From assembly GCF_963259705.1 (NCBI RefSeq), contig NC_081849.1, positions 60,112,093-60,176,092 of the forward strand: 64,000 nt of DNA, read 5' to 3'. A program made the translations under genes and the position numbers. Below are positions 47,303-60,641 of this stretch, piece after piece; position 1 is the stretch's first letter; each line of letters starts with the position of its first letter. This stretch comes from Myotis daubentonii. Lineage: Eukaryota; Chordata; Mammalia; Chiroptera; Vespertilionidae. The notes under the pieces are model-generated. The model was given only the letters and a program-made list of their open reading frames with translations, was not told where the DNA came from and did no database searches.

Positions 47303-48034
47303 CTCACATTCTACTTTTTAAAATGTTTTTACAACTCAGTGGATGCATACAGTACATGAACAGGGGGAGCATTTTCCCTACCTCATCAGCAAGGAAACAG
47401 AACCTCAGCAAAGTTAAATTATGAAGCCAAGGTCAGAGGACAGGCAGAGAATAGAACAAGCTGCCTGCTGCCCTTTCCAGATTTGGCTTCCAGTGCAGAA
47501 CTGGAAATTCACAAATGGAAACAGCAACTACAGACATCATTTCAAGTGCTTCTGCCTAATTAACATGCAGCCCAGAGCCATCCCCTGGCAAGAGGATGGG
47601 GAAACACAGTTGTAAATGGAGAAGTGCTCCCCCATACTGAGCAAGTGCCAACCAATCTAATTCAGGCAGTGGGTGAGATGTTCAGGTTGGGGCTTTGGTG
47701 TTAAAACTCAAAGTTTCCTTGTGCATGGAAACAAAATGAATTCGAAAAGGGCACTGAAGCATTTAGGGAGGTCTTTGGCACTGAAGATAGAAAATAATCC
47801 TACGGGGAGAATCTAACATCTTCATCTATAAAGTGGGACTGATGAGAGAAAAAATAACGACATGCTACTTGTGTGAAAGAATTATCTTGACCTAAATGAG
47901 AATTATTATTGAGTCATCACTTAAGAACTTATAATAGTACAATTAGCAAGGGTTTTAAATCACACTTTGGTATAATTATCTTTCTTTATGGTATTTCCTA
48001 TTGCATATAGTTTTAAAGGGAAGAAAAAAAGGCT
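47303..48034. other. Intronic DNA, nothing recognised
   Basis: No gene or named repeat recognised. Confidence 0.4.
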
Positions 48035-48240
48035 CTAGTCAGAAGTGGATTCAAACTTGGTCTCTGTACTTACCAGCTTTATGACTTTGGGATGATACTT
48101 CGCCTAAGCTTTAGTTCCCCATCTGTTAAATGAGCATAGTAATGCTTTCTTCATAGGATTTTCACAAAGTTTCAATGAGATAATACATATAAAGTGCTTA
48201 GAACAGGCCCCCAGAGTAATTACTTAGTAAATTATTCTTT
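48035..48240 (+). repeat. MIR SINE
   Basis: AGTGGATTCAAACTTGGTCT, TTACCAGCTTTATGACTTTG, TTCCCCATCTGTTAAATGAG and AAAGTGCTTAGAACAGGCCC follow the MIR order closely. Confidence 0.88.
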
Positions 48241-49866
48241 TTTATTCTCTCTAATTTTAACCTATTGTATATATATATATTATTTTCAAATGGCAGAGAA
48301 AAATATTAATACCTTTCTGGTCTTTCAAATGTAATTACAGGAAAACCAAATGCTAAATGAACTAAAATTCACTTTAGGTTTTAATTTATTTATTTTACTT
48401 AGAACAAGTCTTTATGATATAGGGCATTCCTTTGCTGCTCTAATCAGTGCACACCTGTGATGCAACTTCAGCTTTAAAAAATATAATGTAGAAAATGCAT
48501 TTTTACTATCCTGAGGCATTTCTTTTACCTCCTTAGCTATGGCATTTGTGGTTTTGACATGAATTGCGGTGTGATTTTTTTGGGGGGTGGGGTGGAGAAA
48601 GGACATTCATACCTGCCAAGAGTCGGAGAGGAAAATAGGAAGAGCCCCTGGAACTCTAGTATGTGAGATTAAAAACATGATTCAGAGCAACAGAGTGGGA
48701 AACCGGTGAACATTTTGGCTTTTATAAAAAGGGAGTGTGCCTCATAAACAGGACAGATGGAATGTATGGAAAAGTTCCAGTTAAAACAAGACACAGAGCA
48801 CATGACTAATATTGCTTTTCCAAGTTAGACAAATGCAGTTTTAACCAGACCTTGCCTCAGGGGGGACTCCAGAGCCCTCCCTGAATCTTGAGATTTTGAT
48901 CCCTTTTGAAGTTCCAAGTCCGAAGTTATACTGAGAGGTGCTGTGTTTTGACCCCCTTCTTTCTTCCTGAGTTTCTCCCACTTTCTCCCAAATTCCCACT
49001 AGGTGAGTGAGGGTCAGAAGACAAGCTGATGTGCTCAGGTAAAGGAGCAACTGCAAAACTAAACGTGACCCTCTTCAGGAATGGTTATTGTTGTATGTTG
49101 GATACCTGGTTGGCCCACCAAGAGAAACTACATTGTCTAGGAAATAATATAAACTGTAAAGTTATTTTCGTATGTAAATGACAAATATTCTTAATACTCT
49201 TTTATCTCTTCCTCACATCAATGAATATATATTAAGGTGTAGATAGCATGTAATCTAAAAACAAACAAATTTTAACCAGGTTTCAGCATGATACCTAGCC
49301 TTCAAAACCTGTCAGGCCCTCCTTAATATGAAGAGACTTCTTCATCACTAACTGGCATTCTCTTTCTCCTGTCACATTTCCTGTCACCTCAGTATGGAGG
49401 TGTACACCTGCTGTACAGTATAATTAATAGTTCCCCCTTTCAACTGTTCTCATGCAGAGCATGAGCTATATAGTCATCCAGTGTATGCTGCAGTTTATTA
49501 GATAGTATGTAAATGAATAACAATGAGCACCCTTCTTGGGATGGCCTGTTTGAACACAAACAAGTGTCATTAGTGGTTTCTCAGTGATTCTTATTGTAAA
49601 TTCTGTCATGAACAGCGTTTTGATTTATGCCATCCCAGCCCACTTTAAGTTCTGATTCAAGTCAGGATTGCCCCAAACAGGGCAGGGCAGACGGATGGAA
49701 TGTGCAGCAGTGCCCCAACATTTCTTAACCTGCCCAATATTAAAAGTGGCTTTTCCCCTCTTTACTTCCCAAAAACCTTTATGCCAAGCATAAAATCCTC
49801 CTGGACTCTCATGAATTTTTTGTTATGTAACAAGGGAGGTTGAAACTTGTCTCTGAAACATAAAGA
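48241..49866. other. Intronic DNA, nothing recognised
   Basis: A short TA run lies at 48268-48282. No gene or named repeat recognised. Confidence 0.4.
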
Positions 49867-50068
49867 TCTATAATAATAAAAGCATAAAATGCTAATTAGA
49901 CTGGACGACCTTCTGGATGAAGCCGGGACTGCGAGGGAAGCCCAGGTCCTAGGTGCCTGCTGGTGGCCAGAAGGAAGCCTGGGTCCTGGGTGCCAGAGAG
50001 AAGCCGGTGCTGGCAGCCAGGGGAAGGAAGGCCTACTCTTGCACGAATTTCGTGCATCAGGTCTCTAA
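49867..50068 (+). mobile_element. Short HeliBat-type Helitron
   Basis: It starts TCTATAATAATAAAAGC and ends with the hairpin TTGCACGAATTTCGTGCA, then CAGGTCTCTAA (CTAA fits CTRR). The interior has imperfect repeats of GAAGCCNGGTCCTNGGTGCC. Confidence 0.9.
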
Positions 50069-50069
50069 T

Positions 50070-50098
50070 TACATATAATAAAAGCCTAATAAACCTGG
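50070..50098 (+). mobile_element. Helitron 5'-end remnant
   Basis: ACATATAATAAAAGCCTAAT directly after the Helitron at 49867-50068 matches the HeliBat 5' terminus; the rest of that element is absent. Confidence 0.55.
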
Positions 50099-50354
50099 TA
50101 GTGAGAGGAAAGATGAAGTGCTATTTCTTAACATTGGTATCATATGGAAGTTCTCAGAAAGAAATTACTCAACCTTATGTGGGGGAGGGAGGGGTCAATT
50201 GAAATTTGATTTAGATCTGAGAAATAAGGGGAAAAAAGCAAATGCAATTATATTGCTTTGTTCAATAAATGGGTTTTGGAAATGAAGATTATTTTAAAAT
50301 GTAAATAATCAAGAGTTATAAACCTAAGAAATTAAACTGCCAACTTGATCTCAA

Positions 50355-50475
50355 CTTAGGATATCATTTATTCATCAGACATTTCTTGAGTGTGTTTCAG
50401 GCACTAGGCTCAGATTCTGGGCCTAAAGAATACACATAAGCACCTTTCCTCCAAGAACTGCCAGCCTAGTAGCCT
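50355..50475 (-). repeat. L2 3' end fragment
   Basis: Reversed L2 tail: ATTTATTCATCAGACATTTC, then TTGAGTGTGTTTCAGGCACT and TCCTCCAAGAACTGCC. Confidence 0.75.
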
Positions 50476-53384
50476 TACGTTTCCAAGGAAAGAGAAAAAA
50501 TGAAAAACAACAACAAAAAAACCCACCTCTTCAAAGTGTATGGTCTATTTCGTGTAAAGTAATGTTCTGCTTTAAATTTGTAAAAAAGCATTACGTTAAT
50601 CCTGCTCAAGTCTTCCCCTCATTATCAAAACTTGGGTGAATTTTCCTTACATCAGAAACAGTTCTGAGACACAACCCAGAAAGGCGGCAGCAACTCCATG
50701 ATGATGTGAGTGGCTCAGACTCCTTTACCTTTTGCCACCCTTGGCATTAGCTTCCAGGAGAAAGGACCTCTTGGGTCTGAAGATGGCTGTTGCTGGTCTA
50801 GACATCCTTCCAGACAGCTGGTGCACTATCCCCAGTTGCTCTGAGTTCTGGCCATTAATAGCCCAGAGCTGCCACCTTCTCTAAAGAATTGGCCTTCATC
50901 AAAGCAAGCCACATGGCTCAGGGATGTCTGGAGTTTAAGCCATCTTCACCTTCTAGCTCTCCTCCACCCCCTGATTGCTCCAACGTAGCACAACATTGTC
51001 ATACCATTTGTGCTCCAAGTTCTGGGTGGAATCAGGCTGAGGCCCACTTCAACTGCAATTACATCTTTGCTTGGCACCTTGCCTAGTTCTGACTTTCTTA
51101 CCTCACTTCCCTTTTCAATAAGTCACTTGTCAATAATCTCTATCTCAAGTTCTTCCTCTGGGGAGGTAAGACAATGAATGTTTCTTATGATATCCTCATT
51201 CCCTCATCTTTTCTTCTAAGTCCCTATATAAGAACTGAACATTATTATACCACCATCTATTCCTCCAAATACAGCTTTAGACTATCAAACCTAATCTCTA
51301 GAATAGCTAACAGAAAAGACAAGAAACAAATCCAAGCTGCTTTCCACTAAACATAAATATGGGTGTATGTTTTTCAAGAGCAAGTAGAGGCTAAATTATT
51401 TAGATAAACTGGTTTTCCCCATAAAGATACCATTTTCATTTTCATGAGCCGAATGCTTATTTGCTACAAGTTTGAAACAAACGATATGGTAGAAAAGAGG
51501 AATACTCCGCTGGGTGTTGCTAAGGAGTAGTACTTTTTGAATGTATAATTTTATAGCAAACTACAATAGTTAAAATGAATTTTTCAATTAATTGTATATG
51601 AGCATAGATGAAATATGCATTTGTTGCAAAAAATATTTTAGTAAGCTGAAGTTCTGCCACAAATACATTAATTTAGTTATATCTGCTTCTTTGTCTATTT
51701 CAATAGTAAAATTATATTTCATATATTCTGAATACTAGGTAAAATAGCAAATGAAAAATGCTAATAACTGAAGAATGCGGTTTTGTATTATGTTTATATG
51801 AAGTTCAAGGGAAAATAAGTAGGAGGAAGAGAGAAATACCAGAGTTATCCTATTTCCTTGTTCCCTGTGTTTTGAGATACTGCCTCGGGCTCTATCTTCC
51901 TCTTAATCCATCTGGAGATTTTCAGAGCTTTCCACCTTTCCTCCCAGGCCCCTTTCCTTAATCCTTATTAAAATTGAATGCCTTTGATTTTATTTCCTGT
52001 GCCTGCTTTTCCAAGAAGTATCCCTAACCACCCCTCCCCTCCCTATGTTTTTGTAGGGGCTTTTAGGAAACAGTTCCTCAATCAAAATGTGGAATAACTA
52101 GATAATGGCAAATTATCTATTTATTCGTTGTGATTTTTTAAATTAAATGATAGCATATATTAAATTTCTGTATACAAGAGAGCTTTTAATACTCAGGCAA
52201 TATGTTTTAAAGGTTTCTGTAAAATGTACATGACCATGATACACATCAAGAGCCAGGAATACCCAAAGTTATACTTCAAACTTTATTCTATTTGTGGTCG
52301 ATTTGCCTAGTTTTGAATGCTATCAAAGTATATTATGGACCCATTATAATAGTGCTTACTTTGTTGTTGTTTTCTCAAGGAAGTAGCTTTTATAATTACC
52401 CAAGTTTAATTTAATTTGTAGAGTAAATGTAATTAGGAAGAGAATACTTCCTGGGGAAAAGTGCATTTCTGCTTTTTTCACAAATCATTCTGTCTAGGGG
52501 TAACAAGAGAATTTTGAATGATTTATTCTTAATATCAAGGACTACAATATTTATCATTTTTAGTTGTTCCTTCTTCCAGTTAACTGTGGAGATCCTTTAA
52601 ATTTTGCTGAAATTTTATGGCATCAATTTTAGAACCGAAAACCATTAAAAATGTTTCCTAAAACTTTCACTGATCTGATCACTTGATTTACAGAAAGATC
52701 CCAATCTAAACATTGAACCTTCTATTGTCTTTAAATTTTTTTGTCCATTTTCTTCCACCTTTCCCTTCTATGGATTAAACACTCTCAAAATAATATGAAT
52801 AAGCCCATCATCTAAATTAAAGAGCATCCAAGAGAGTGTCATGAGTACACAGTTTCTCAATTTTTGTTTATTCTATCCTGTTAACAATGGGTATTTATTA
52901 TACCTCATGAAATAAGTTAAAGAAGTCATCTCACATATGCCCTAAACATTTAATTCTGGGGAAAAACTCAAAAATTATTCAGATTAAGTCAATGTTCACT
53001 TTGCAAATTGTGAACAAAATGAAGGTGTTCTAAGACATTTTCAGAAATCAAATTATAGTCAATAGTCGTGCCAAAATTTTACCTGTGATAGACTGGACTG
53101 ATGTGTGTATACCTGACTAAGTTAGATCTTAAGAATCATTTTTAAATAACTAAAATACAGTAACTTTTACCTTAATAACAATTTTTATATATTAGTTATA
53201 TTTTTAAACCTTTGCCTTTATGACCCAAGTGACTTTATTTTAAAGATAGCCAATTACATTTACAACAAACTTAAAGACACATAATGCCTTCTTTTTTTCA
53301 AAAGCTAGAACTAAATACACATTTATATATGAATATATGTATATATCCAATTAACTCATATATTAATTATAATAACACTACAAT
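50476..53384. other. Intronic DNA, nothing recognised
   Basis: About 2.9 kb without a recognisable gene or repeat. Short open frames (50889-51086, 51758-51961) show no domain. Confidence 0.4.
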
Positions 53385-53590
53385 AGTTCCATTACTGAGT
53401 GTCTACCATACCATAAGTGCTATTCTTGGCATGCCTATACTTACTTGCTCATTTCATTTCCTATTGGTATTTTTTATAAGTGGTTAGCCCAGTGATACTG
53501 TGGAGGAAATGGAGCCCCAGCGAATTTAGGTAACCAGCCTAGGGGCACATAGCTACTATGGAGCAGTGCTATGAAAATCTGGAACTTTGT
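53385..53590 (-). repeat. MIR-like fragment
   Basis: TACTGAGTGTCTACCATACC, GTGGAGGAAATGGAGCCCCA, GGTAACCAGCCTAGGGGCAC resemble a reversed MIR. Diverged. Confidence 0.6.
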
Positions 53591-56143
53591 TCCCAGTATT
53601 CATTTAGCAATACTATCTCATCACATTTGTTACCTCCAGTTGTAACAAAATGAGAGAAAAGCAAGACTCACAGCCCATGCTTATGAAGGAATAAAATTAT
53701 TCAGAAAGTACAAACATACTGATGATATGATGTTAAATCCTCCACTGATTTCTGTCAAGGCAGCACATTTTTTAATGACATGTGATTTGTGAGGCACTTA
53801 GGACTTTAAAAAAAAGTATAAAAGAGGGTTCTGAGGCTATGTGGTTTAAAATATTATCCTTCTGCTTCCATTGGCTTAAGAATTTCCAGTACAATCCATT
53901 TTAAAACAACTATCCTTAATGAAAACACGGTGCTAGAACGTAAAGAACACGGTCTTTAATGCACAACACTGGACAAATACTGGACAAGAAGCTCCCACTG
54001 TCCTAGAGGGAAGAAGAACCACTCAGGCACACCCTCTAATGAAGTGTCAGCAATGACAGCTGCTAGAAACCAACTCTGGAAAGTTGCCTTCCTGTGATGT
54101 TGAATCAGGGATGGGGATGAACTGAGTAGACCCAGAGGCTGATGACAAACTGCCAGTGTCAGTAAACAGAAGTCATGTCATACATTGATGTGTGGGCAGT
54201 GTAAAGCTTTCTATTTGCACAGAAGTGTGTGTGAGAGAGACAGATACACACACACACAGATTCCTAACACGTAGTAACAAATAGCCCCATAATAGCATAC
54301 CCATTTAGTGTAAAGAATTGCTATAATTAGTGTAACATTTTTGTGTTAGGTTTTTACTTAATTGCATGTTTTAAAGTTAAAAAAAAATTCCTTCAAATGC
54401 TATTTACCAAAGTATATCTGGCTTGTCTTCTGTAAATTCTAACCATGACACTCTACAGCAATAACATTCGACACGATTCCCCTGGAGTTCAATTTATGGC
54501 CTTCCTCTAGTTCTGCAGAACCGTAAGGCCTACCCACCTCCTCCATATCCATTTATGGGATCAATTTCTAGTAGTTCTGTAGACTCTGAGAAATGTCAGC
54601 TTTTAAACCTGGAAAGTATTTACAGAACCAAAGTCTCTATCCCTCGTAGTCATCATCCTCAGGTCTCTAAAGTTTCAGAACAGAGGTTGGCCTAGAGCTT
54701 TTTAAAGGACGAAGCCAGAAAGCAGAATACAAAGAAAACACATTTTTGTTCATATATTCATTATTTACCTCATGTGCTATGGAAGTGGGAGCCTAACTTG
54801 AACTTGAATTTGGGTTGACCTAGGACAGAGTGAGAAAACCATTACAAACATGAGGAGCAGAGCTGTAGGATCTGCTGCTTCCTTCCAGGAGATTGCAATC
54901 TTAACTGCCAGAGCAAAAGTCCTACTGAGTCAGTAAAAGGCTTGGTCAAGTATGATCTGCAATAACCTTAATTCCATGTTCCAATTGGGTTAAGTTTAAG
55001 AGTTGTAAAGAGTTGGTAAAGGTCAAGTTGGGTCTGCAAATGTGCTTGATTTCTGGACATAAATTGGTTTTCTTTCTGGAAACAAGTAAGAAGGTCACTC
55101 CCTCTTCTGACTACTTAAAAAATAAGCATCTTTTACAGTTTTGCGTTAAGCCAGTTGGGAGGATTTTAGGCTATTAGAGTCTTCCTAGTTACTAGTAGAT
55201 GGCCACACTGGTAGTAAAGGGAGCCCAAAACAGTATTTATTTTTTGTCCTTGGAATTCCAGGCCAGTGCATCTATATTAGTGAAGAAGTTTTAGATAATG
55301 TATTTTAAAAGTTGATATAAAGCCAAGGACAAAGGGTGTAAGGGGATACAGAGAGGAGATAATAGAACAGCAGGGATATTAGGGAAGGATACTTGCAGCT
55401 TAACTCATTGCTATCTTGGGAGTTACAGAGCAGAGTACTCACTACCACCCCAGTTAGCACCTCTCTGCTACGATTACTCTCCTACAGTTCCTCTCTCTTC
55501 TCACTGCAAACACCTACACCATACCATCTCCAGGTCTGAACTGTTTTAGCCCTGTTTTCTAGAATGTTTGGGGCAAACTGAAAAAGGAGAAAAAGAGAAA
55601 CCAACTGGATGGGGACGGCTAGAGACTTTGTGGGCTCTATTCTCTTTCAAACCATCATGTCCATGTGTGACTGTGCATGCACACAGAGTCTTCTTTCATG
55701 CCTATTACATTTTTAAAAGAAACAGGCACAGATTAGAAGAAACAAAGAGGGATGGCAAAGAGACATACTAGATATCACTGCCTCAGGGGAACCGTCCCTC
55801 TAAAGCAGTGATGGGGAAATAGGAGATATCTGTATACTATTAACAATAAAAAATATTTTTTAAAATAAAAATAAAGCAGAGTGAGCATCTCCTCACTATG
55901 TTCATAGTGCCCTGATGGTCTCTCCCTTGTGCTTATCACATTGTGTTTCACTGTCTGCTTAAAGAGTTCTCTTCTCACCTGGACTGTGAGGTACTTAACA
56001 GCCAGCATGTCAATGCTATTTACTGTGTGCCTGTGAGTGAGTTGGACAGTATGCTGTGGTTTCCAGTGTCCTTGGGATATTTCAGAGTAAACAGTAAAGG
56101 ATAGAATGTAGGAAGCATGTAGGGATAATATAGAAAGGATGTG
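53591..56143. other. Intronic DNA, nothing recognised
   Basis: A short GA/CA microsatellite lies at 54225-54260. No gene or named repeat recognised. Confidence 0.4.
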
Positions 56144-56363
56144 GCTCTGGCTGGTTTGGCTCAATGGATAGAGCATTGCCCTGTGGATTGAAAGGCCGCA
56201 GGTTCAATTCTGGTTAAGGGCACATGCACTGGTTGCAGGCTTGATCCCCAGTAGGTGGTGTGCAGGAGGCAGCCAATCAGTGATTCTCTCTCATCATTGA
56301 TGTTTCTCTCTCTCTCTACCTTTCCCTTACTCTCCAACATCAATAAAAAATATATTTTTTAAA
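56144..56363 (+). repeat. Ves SINE, full length with target duplication
   Basis: tRNA-derived head GCTCTGGCTGGTTTGGCTCA with an A box, B box GGTTCAATTCT, Ves body (GGAGGCAGCCAATCAGTGAT), and an A/T-rich tail. A perfect 10-bp duplication AAAGGATGTG flanks it (56134-56143 and 56364-56373), so the insertion is fairly recent. It lies about 0.8 kb upstream of ITGB8 exon 2. Open frames on the minus strand across it are not genes. Confidence 0.97.
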
Positions 56364-56373
56364 AAAGGATGTG

Positions 56374-57187
56374 ATTATGCCAATAAAAACTCATAATAAA
56401 GTAATTTATTATTCATTATTATATTTTATGTGTTTAAGTCTATAATGTTGAGCCTCTTTCTAATGGTGTAAGTAGTTTGTGGCTAGAGGAACAAAGGTAA
56501 ATATTTTCAAAGCACAATTATGTTATTAAAATGTCACAGCCAAGTGTGGGTATCTACGGAAAAGTGAATTGGTCATGAATTAAAGTGGTCCAGTCAGAGT
56601 AATTAAATGAACTAAAACAACTCATTCATTTTAACCATTTTACCTTTAAAATACTGAATCATATCTGATTCTGTTATCCTTCAAGTCAAAATAATCAATA
56701 TTAACACAAATTAATTACAATATATGTCCTTCAAGATTATTTCTCAGGAACGTCATTCACTATGACTCATGTGGATTTTCCTGTTGAGATTGAGGTCTGT
56801 ATTTGATTATTCTTACAGGAAAAATTCTAGATCCAAAAACACCTCATTGGTTCAGATAATATAAATACCGTGAAACTTCAACACATTAAACACTTTGGAG
56901 GGTCCTCCACTATTGGAGGAGAATTCAAGCCAAACCCCAAAACCTAGCTAAAATCGTATTTCTACCACTCTTATTTCCCCCAAATAATAAAACCAAATAA
57001 CTATCCAGGAAATTAATAGCAATGAGCAGGTTAACTCCTCCCAAAAGAAGTTGTGCATTTTTTGATGTCGTGTACTTAAAACTATTGTCATCTTATTTCA
57101 GTTTTCAAAAAACATTTTGGTCTAGAACTGTATATACTTCCCAGTAGGAAAATAAGCCATAACCCCTCATTTTGTCTTCCATTTCAG
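56374..57187. other. 3' end of intron 1, nothing recognised
   Basis: AT-rich, ending in the pyrimidine tract and AG acceptor of exon 2. Confidence 0.5.
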
Positions 57188-57273
57188 AAAACAGCAGATG
57201 TGCATCTTCGAATGCAGCATCCTGCACCAAGTGCCTTGCGCTAGATCCAGAATGTGGATGGTGTGCTCAAGAG
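57188..57273 (+). CDS. ITGB8: ITGB8 exon 2: start of the mature chain and PSI domain
   Basis: 86 nt that join to exon 1 in frame. The spliced codon GAA is followed by NSRCASSNAASCTKCLAL, then DPECGWCAQE, ending on a complete codon (phase 0). Five cysteines are visible in 29 residues, and the C-x2-C-x6-C-x2-C spacing with Gly-Trp before the last Cys is the signature of the integrin PSI (plexin-semaphorin-integrin) domain at the N-terminus of beta subunits. The wording matches integrin beta-8 more closely than any other beta chain. The acceptor is TTCCATTTCAG|A; the donor is GAG|GTGTGC, a GT donor weaker than that of exon 1. Intron 2 runs from 57274 past the window end, so the beta-I domain and everything downstream are not here. 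Confidence 0.96.
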
Positions 57274-58977
57274 GTGTGCCTAATTTTTTTTCTTTCTTTG
57301 TTCTTATTTCTCTTTTCTGTTTTTCTCACAATTGCCCTTCTCTCTAGCATAATTTCATTGCCCTGAAACTACGTAACCTTGAAGGTGTATCAGGAAAACG
57401 ATACTGATGAGCATCAGGAAAATTTTATTTGGTTTTATGCCTGGAAACAGCATATCTGGCTGAATATAAAGTATAACCTTTTTATTAGGAAAATTATGGT
57501 AATTTTGAAATGAAGTGCAAACCATTTTATGTTTTCCATCTGTTCTATAGAGAAAATTGGCAAACACAGCTAGTAACTTTTGCTTAGGTCAGAAGGCTTT
57601 GTGTGAAATTCTTGTTGCAGCTTGGGGCATTCGGTTATATATCCAAGTTGGATGGTTGTCTTGTACTTGCTTATTACAGAAAAGCAAGCTAATTTATTGG
57701 TCGGTTTCATTTGTTTTATTTGCAATACTTGGAGATAAGTGATTTACCCTATCATAACATTGTATATCAATTCTTTAGTATCTTATGGAAAATGGGGTGC
57801 TTTTCTTTTCACATGTGATAGTGTGTACATTTAAATTCTGTGGTATAGAAAATAATTAAGAAATGTTTATTGTTAAAAATTTGTTTTACATCCTAACAAG
57901 AGAAACATATCCCAATAACTTCTTAGTAAAATAATTATAACGTATTCCTTCTCTAAAGTAGTTTTGTGGGTGTTGTTGTTGGTAATCTCTAATTAGAACC
58001 ACCTATTATATAAGTTGTAATGAAGAAGCCATCTGCTAATTTAGGGTGAGACTACGTAGGTAATTTTGTATTTATTTATGTAGCCCCTGAAAATTGGAAC
58101 AGATAGATCTTTAATGGCCTTTTGCATGGGATGAAGAGAAACCTCTAGCTTTACTTCCTCTCATTTAGCTCAAAAACTGCACCTACCATCATCTTTCCAC
58201 CCTCTCCTATTACTGCTTGCTCTTATGCATCCCCAAGGAGGAAAAAAGAAAGGTGAAAAGTAGCAAAAGATAGTGGATGTTATTTTCTTTCATGAAGCAA
58301 GGCAAGAAAGTGGTAGGGGAGGGGTTCATGGAACAGTAGCCATGTCTGAAAGTAAGTGCCCCTCCTACTGACACCCTCAAGGCTTCTGAATGTGGCCTGG
58401 GTTTTACCAGTGACAAAATCAGATGTCACTCCAAACTAGAGTTTCTCTGTCAAGAATGCGTCATAGCTTAATGTTTCCTGACCCTAACCCAATACTAAAT
58501 TTTACATTTTTACTGTATCAATAAGGAAGATCCTTAGAGTCATGGAGTTTGGGCCAACTTGACATCAGTTGCTGAGAACTTTAGTGTATGTAGTTTAGAA
58601 GAACTTTCAAAAGATGGTTTGGAAACCCAGTTGTCAGCTAAATGCACCATGCCAGCCATATAGAAGGTCTAGTTCCAAAGGGTTCCTCTCCATCTCACAC
58701 CTTTGCTGGCACAAAAAATCTGGAGAGTCACAGTTATGTGAGTTGCAATGTCAGTCCTGCCAGGGCAGGAGGGATTTTGTGTATTCAGAGGAATGACAGG
58801 TCAAATGGAAGGAGGTAAGCCAAGGGAAGAGGTGGGTGGCTGCCAGGGCAGAGAAGACAAAACCTGTTTATGCTCTTGATCAAATCCCCATAAAGGGATC
58901 TCAGAAAATATTTAGAAATGAATTGGCTGTTCATGTCCCAAAATATTCTATGTACTGAAGGGTAGTCTACGGTAATT
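57274..58977. other. Intronic DNA, nothing recognised
   Basis: No gene or named repeat recognised. Confidence 0.4.
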
Positions 58978-59210
58978 TAGAGGTTGAAAAAGCAGGCTCT
59001 GAAATGAGATCACCTTGGATACCAATCCCAGTTCCATCAATTTCTAACCATAGTACCATATTAACATGTCCTCTGAACCTCAGTTTTCCCTAGCTTTAAA
59101 ATGGAAATAATAACTGCACTTATGACACACTGTTGTGAAGATTAAGTGAAACTGTGTGGGAAGCATTTGGCAAACAGACATTGCTTAAGAAATGGGAGTT
59201 GTTATTATAG
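58978..59210 (+). repeat. MIR SINE
   Basis: GAAAAAGCAGGCTCTGAAAT, ACCAATCCCAGTTCCATCAA, CTCTGAACCTCAGTTTTCCC, AAAATGGAAATAATAACTGC and GAAGATTAAGTGAAACTG give a nearly full-length MIR. Confidence 0.88.
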
Positions 59211-60210
59211 GAACTTCGGTGAAACTCTGGAGCAATTCATTCAGGCTTGGGAAAATCAGAATTGCCTGTGTTAAGAACACAACTCTAGGAGAAGCAACCA
59301 GTGTTAGGACTTGGCCACTAGCCACATCATTAACAGAAGGAGCTGTCCACTCCTACAGGCTGACCTGACATCACCAAGAGAAAGAATGCCGTGGTTGGTT
59401 TTGAAAGATCGCCCACCACTTAGGTATGCATGCAACTGATGTCTATTATTCCTCAATCAGCAGGGTAGAGGGACAGAGAAGGAAGATGTGGTTTTATCTG
59501 TTCTTAAGCCTGGCTTATATGATTTTCAAAGCTGGTCAAAGTAAAAGAAAAGCTGGAGGAATGCATTACCATCAAACCAAGAAATGTATTACAAGAAATG
59601 TTAAAGGGACTTCTTCAAAATGAAGAACAAAAAAATTTAAAAATATTTGAATAAGAAAATATTGCAAAGAAAACTCTCACTGACAAAGGCAAACACATAA
59701 TAAAAGCAGTAGTTCAACCAACACTAAGCCAGTACAAAGGTTAAAAGGCAAAAGTAGGAAGATCGTATGTAATTACAATAGTAAATTAAGGGATACACAC
59801 AAACACACAAAAGAAGGTAGAATAGATTGAAAGAAAAAACATAAACATGGAGGGAGTGAGTAAAAATGGTAGTGATTTTAGAATGTGTTTGAACTTAAGC
59901 TACTGTTAACTTAAAATAGACTGCTATAATCATAGCTTGGTATATATGAAGCACATTGAAACCACAAACCAGAAATTTACAAGAGATATACAAGAAATAA
60001 AGAGAAAGCAATCCAAACACAACACTGCAAAAAGTTATCAACATACAAGGGAAGAGAGCAAGAAACTAAGAAAATAAGAGAACTACAAAAACAATCAGAA
60101 AACTATTAATAAAATGGTAACAAGTACATACCTATCAATAATTACCTTAAATGTAAATGGATTAAATGGGCCAGTCAAAAGACAAATGGATAAAAAAGAA
60201 ATGGTACCTA

Positions 60211-60338
60211 CAGGGTGTCCCAAAAAATGTATATATACTTTAATAGCTGACTCAATTACATTTTGAAAATGAAATGTATTTTAAGAAACACTGCCTTTAT
60301 AATTATTCAAAGTGTGTATACATTTTTGGGACACCCTG
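60211..60338. mobile_element. Tc1/mariner-type MITE (128 bp)
   Basis: It starts CAGGGTGTCCCAAAAAATGT and ends with the inverted ACATTTTTGGGACACCCTG. The inner AGTGTGTATAC and GTATATATACTTT parts are also complementary. A TA precedes the left end. Confidence 0.88.
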
Positions 60339-60641
60339 AATATACAATAGAATATTACTCAGTCATAAAAAGGATGAAATTGTACCACTTGGGACAACAT
60401 GGATGGACCTAGAGGGTGTTGTCTTGGGTGAAATGAGTCATAGTGAAGGACAATTACCATATGAATTCACTTATATTTGGAACCTAAAAAGCAGAATAAA
60501 CGAACAAAGCAGACACAAACTCATAGATACAGAAACAAACTGATGGAGTGGGTTTGAGGGGCTGGGTGAAGAAGGTGAAGGGATTAAGAAGTACAAATTG
60601 GCAGTTACAAAACAGTTATGGATGTAAAGTACAGCTTAGAA

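Larger units (their letters stand above)
28730..57187 (+). other. ITGB8: ITGB8 intron 1 (28,458 nt)
   Basis: It begins GTAAGT and ends TTGTCTTCCATTTCAG, a good pyrimidine-rich acceptor. It is a phase 1 intron: one base of the Glu codon lies before it. It holds four bat Helitrons, SPIN-like and OposCharlie-like hAT copies, Ves SINEs and old L2, L1 and MIR fragments. No other gene was found inside it. Confidence 0.93.
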
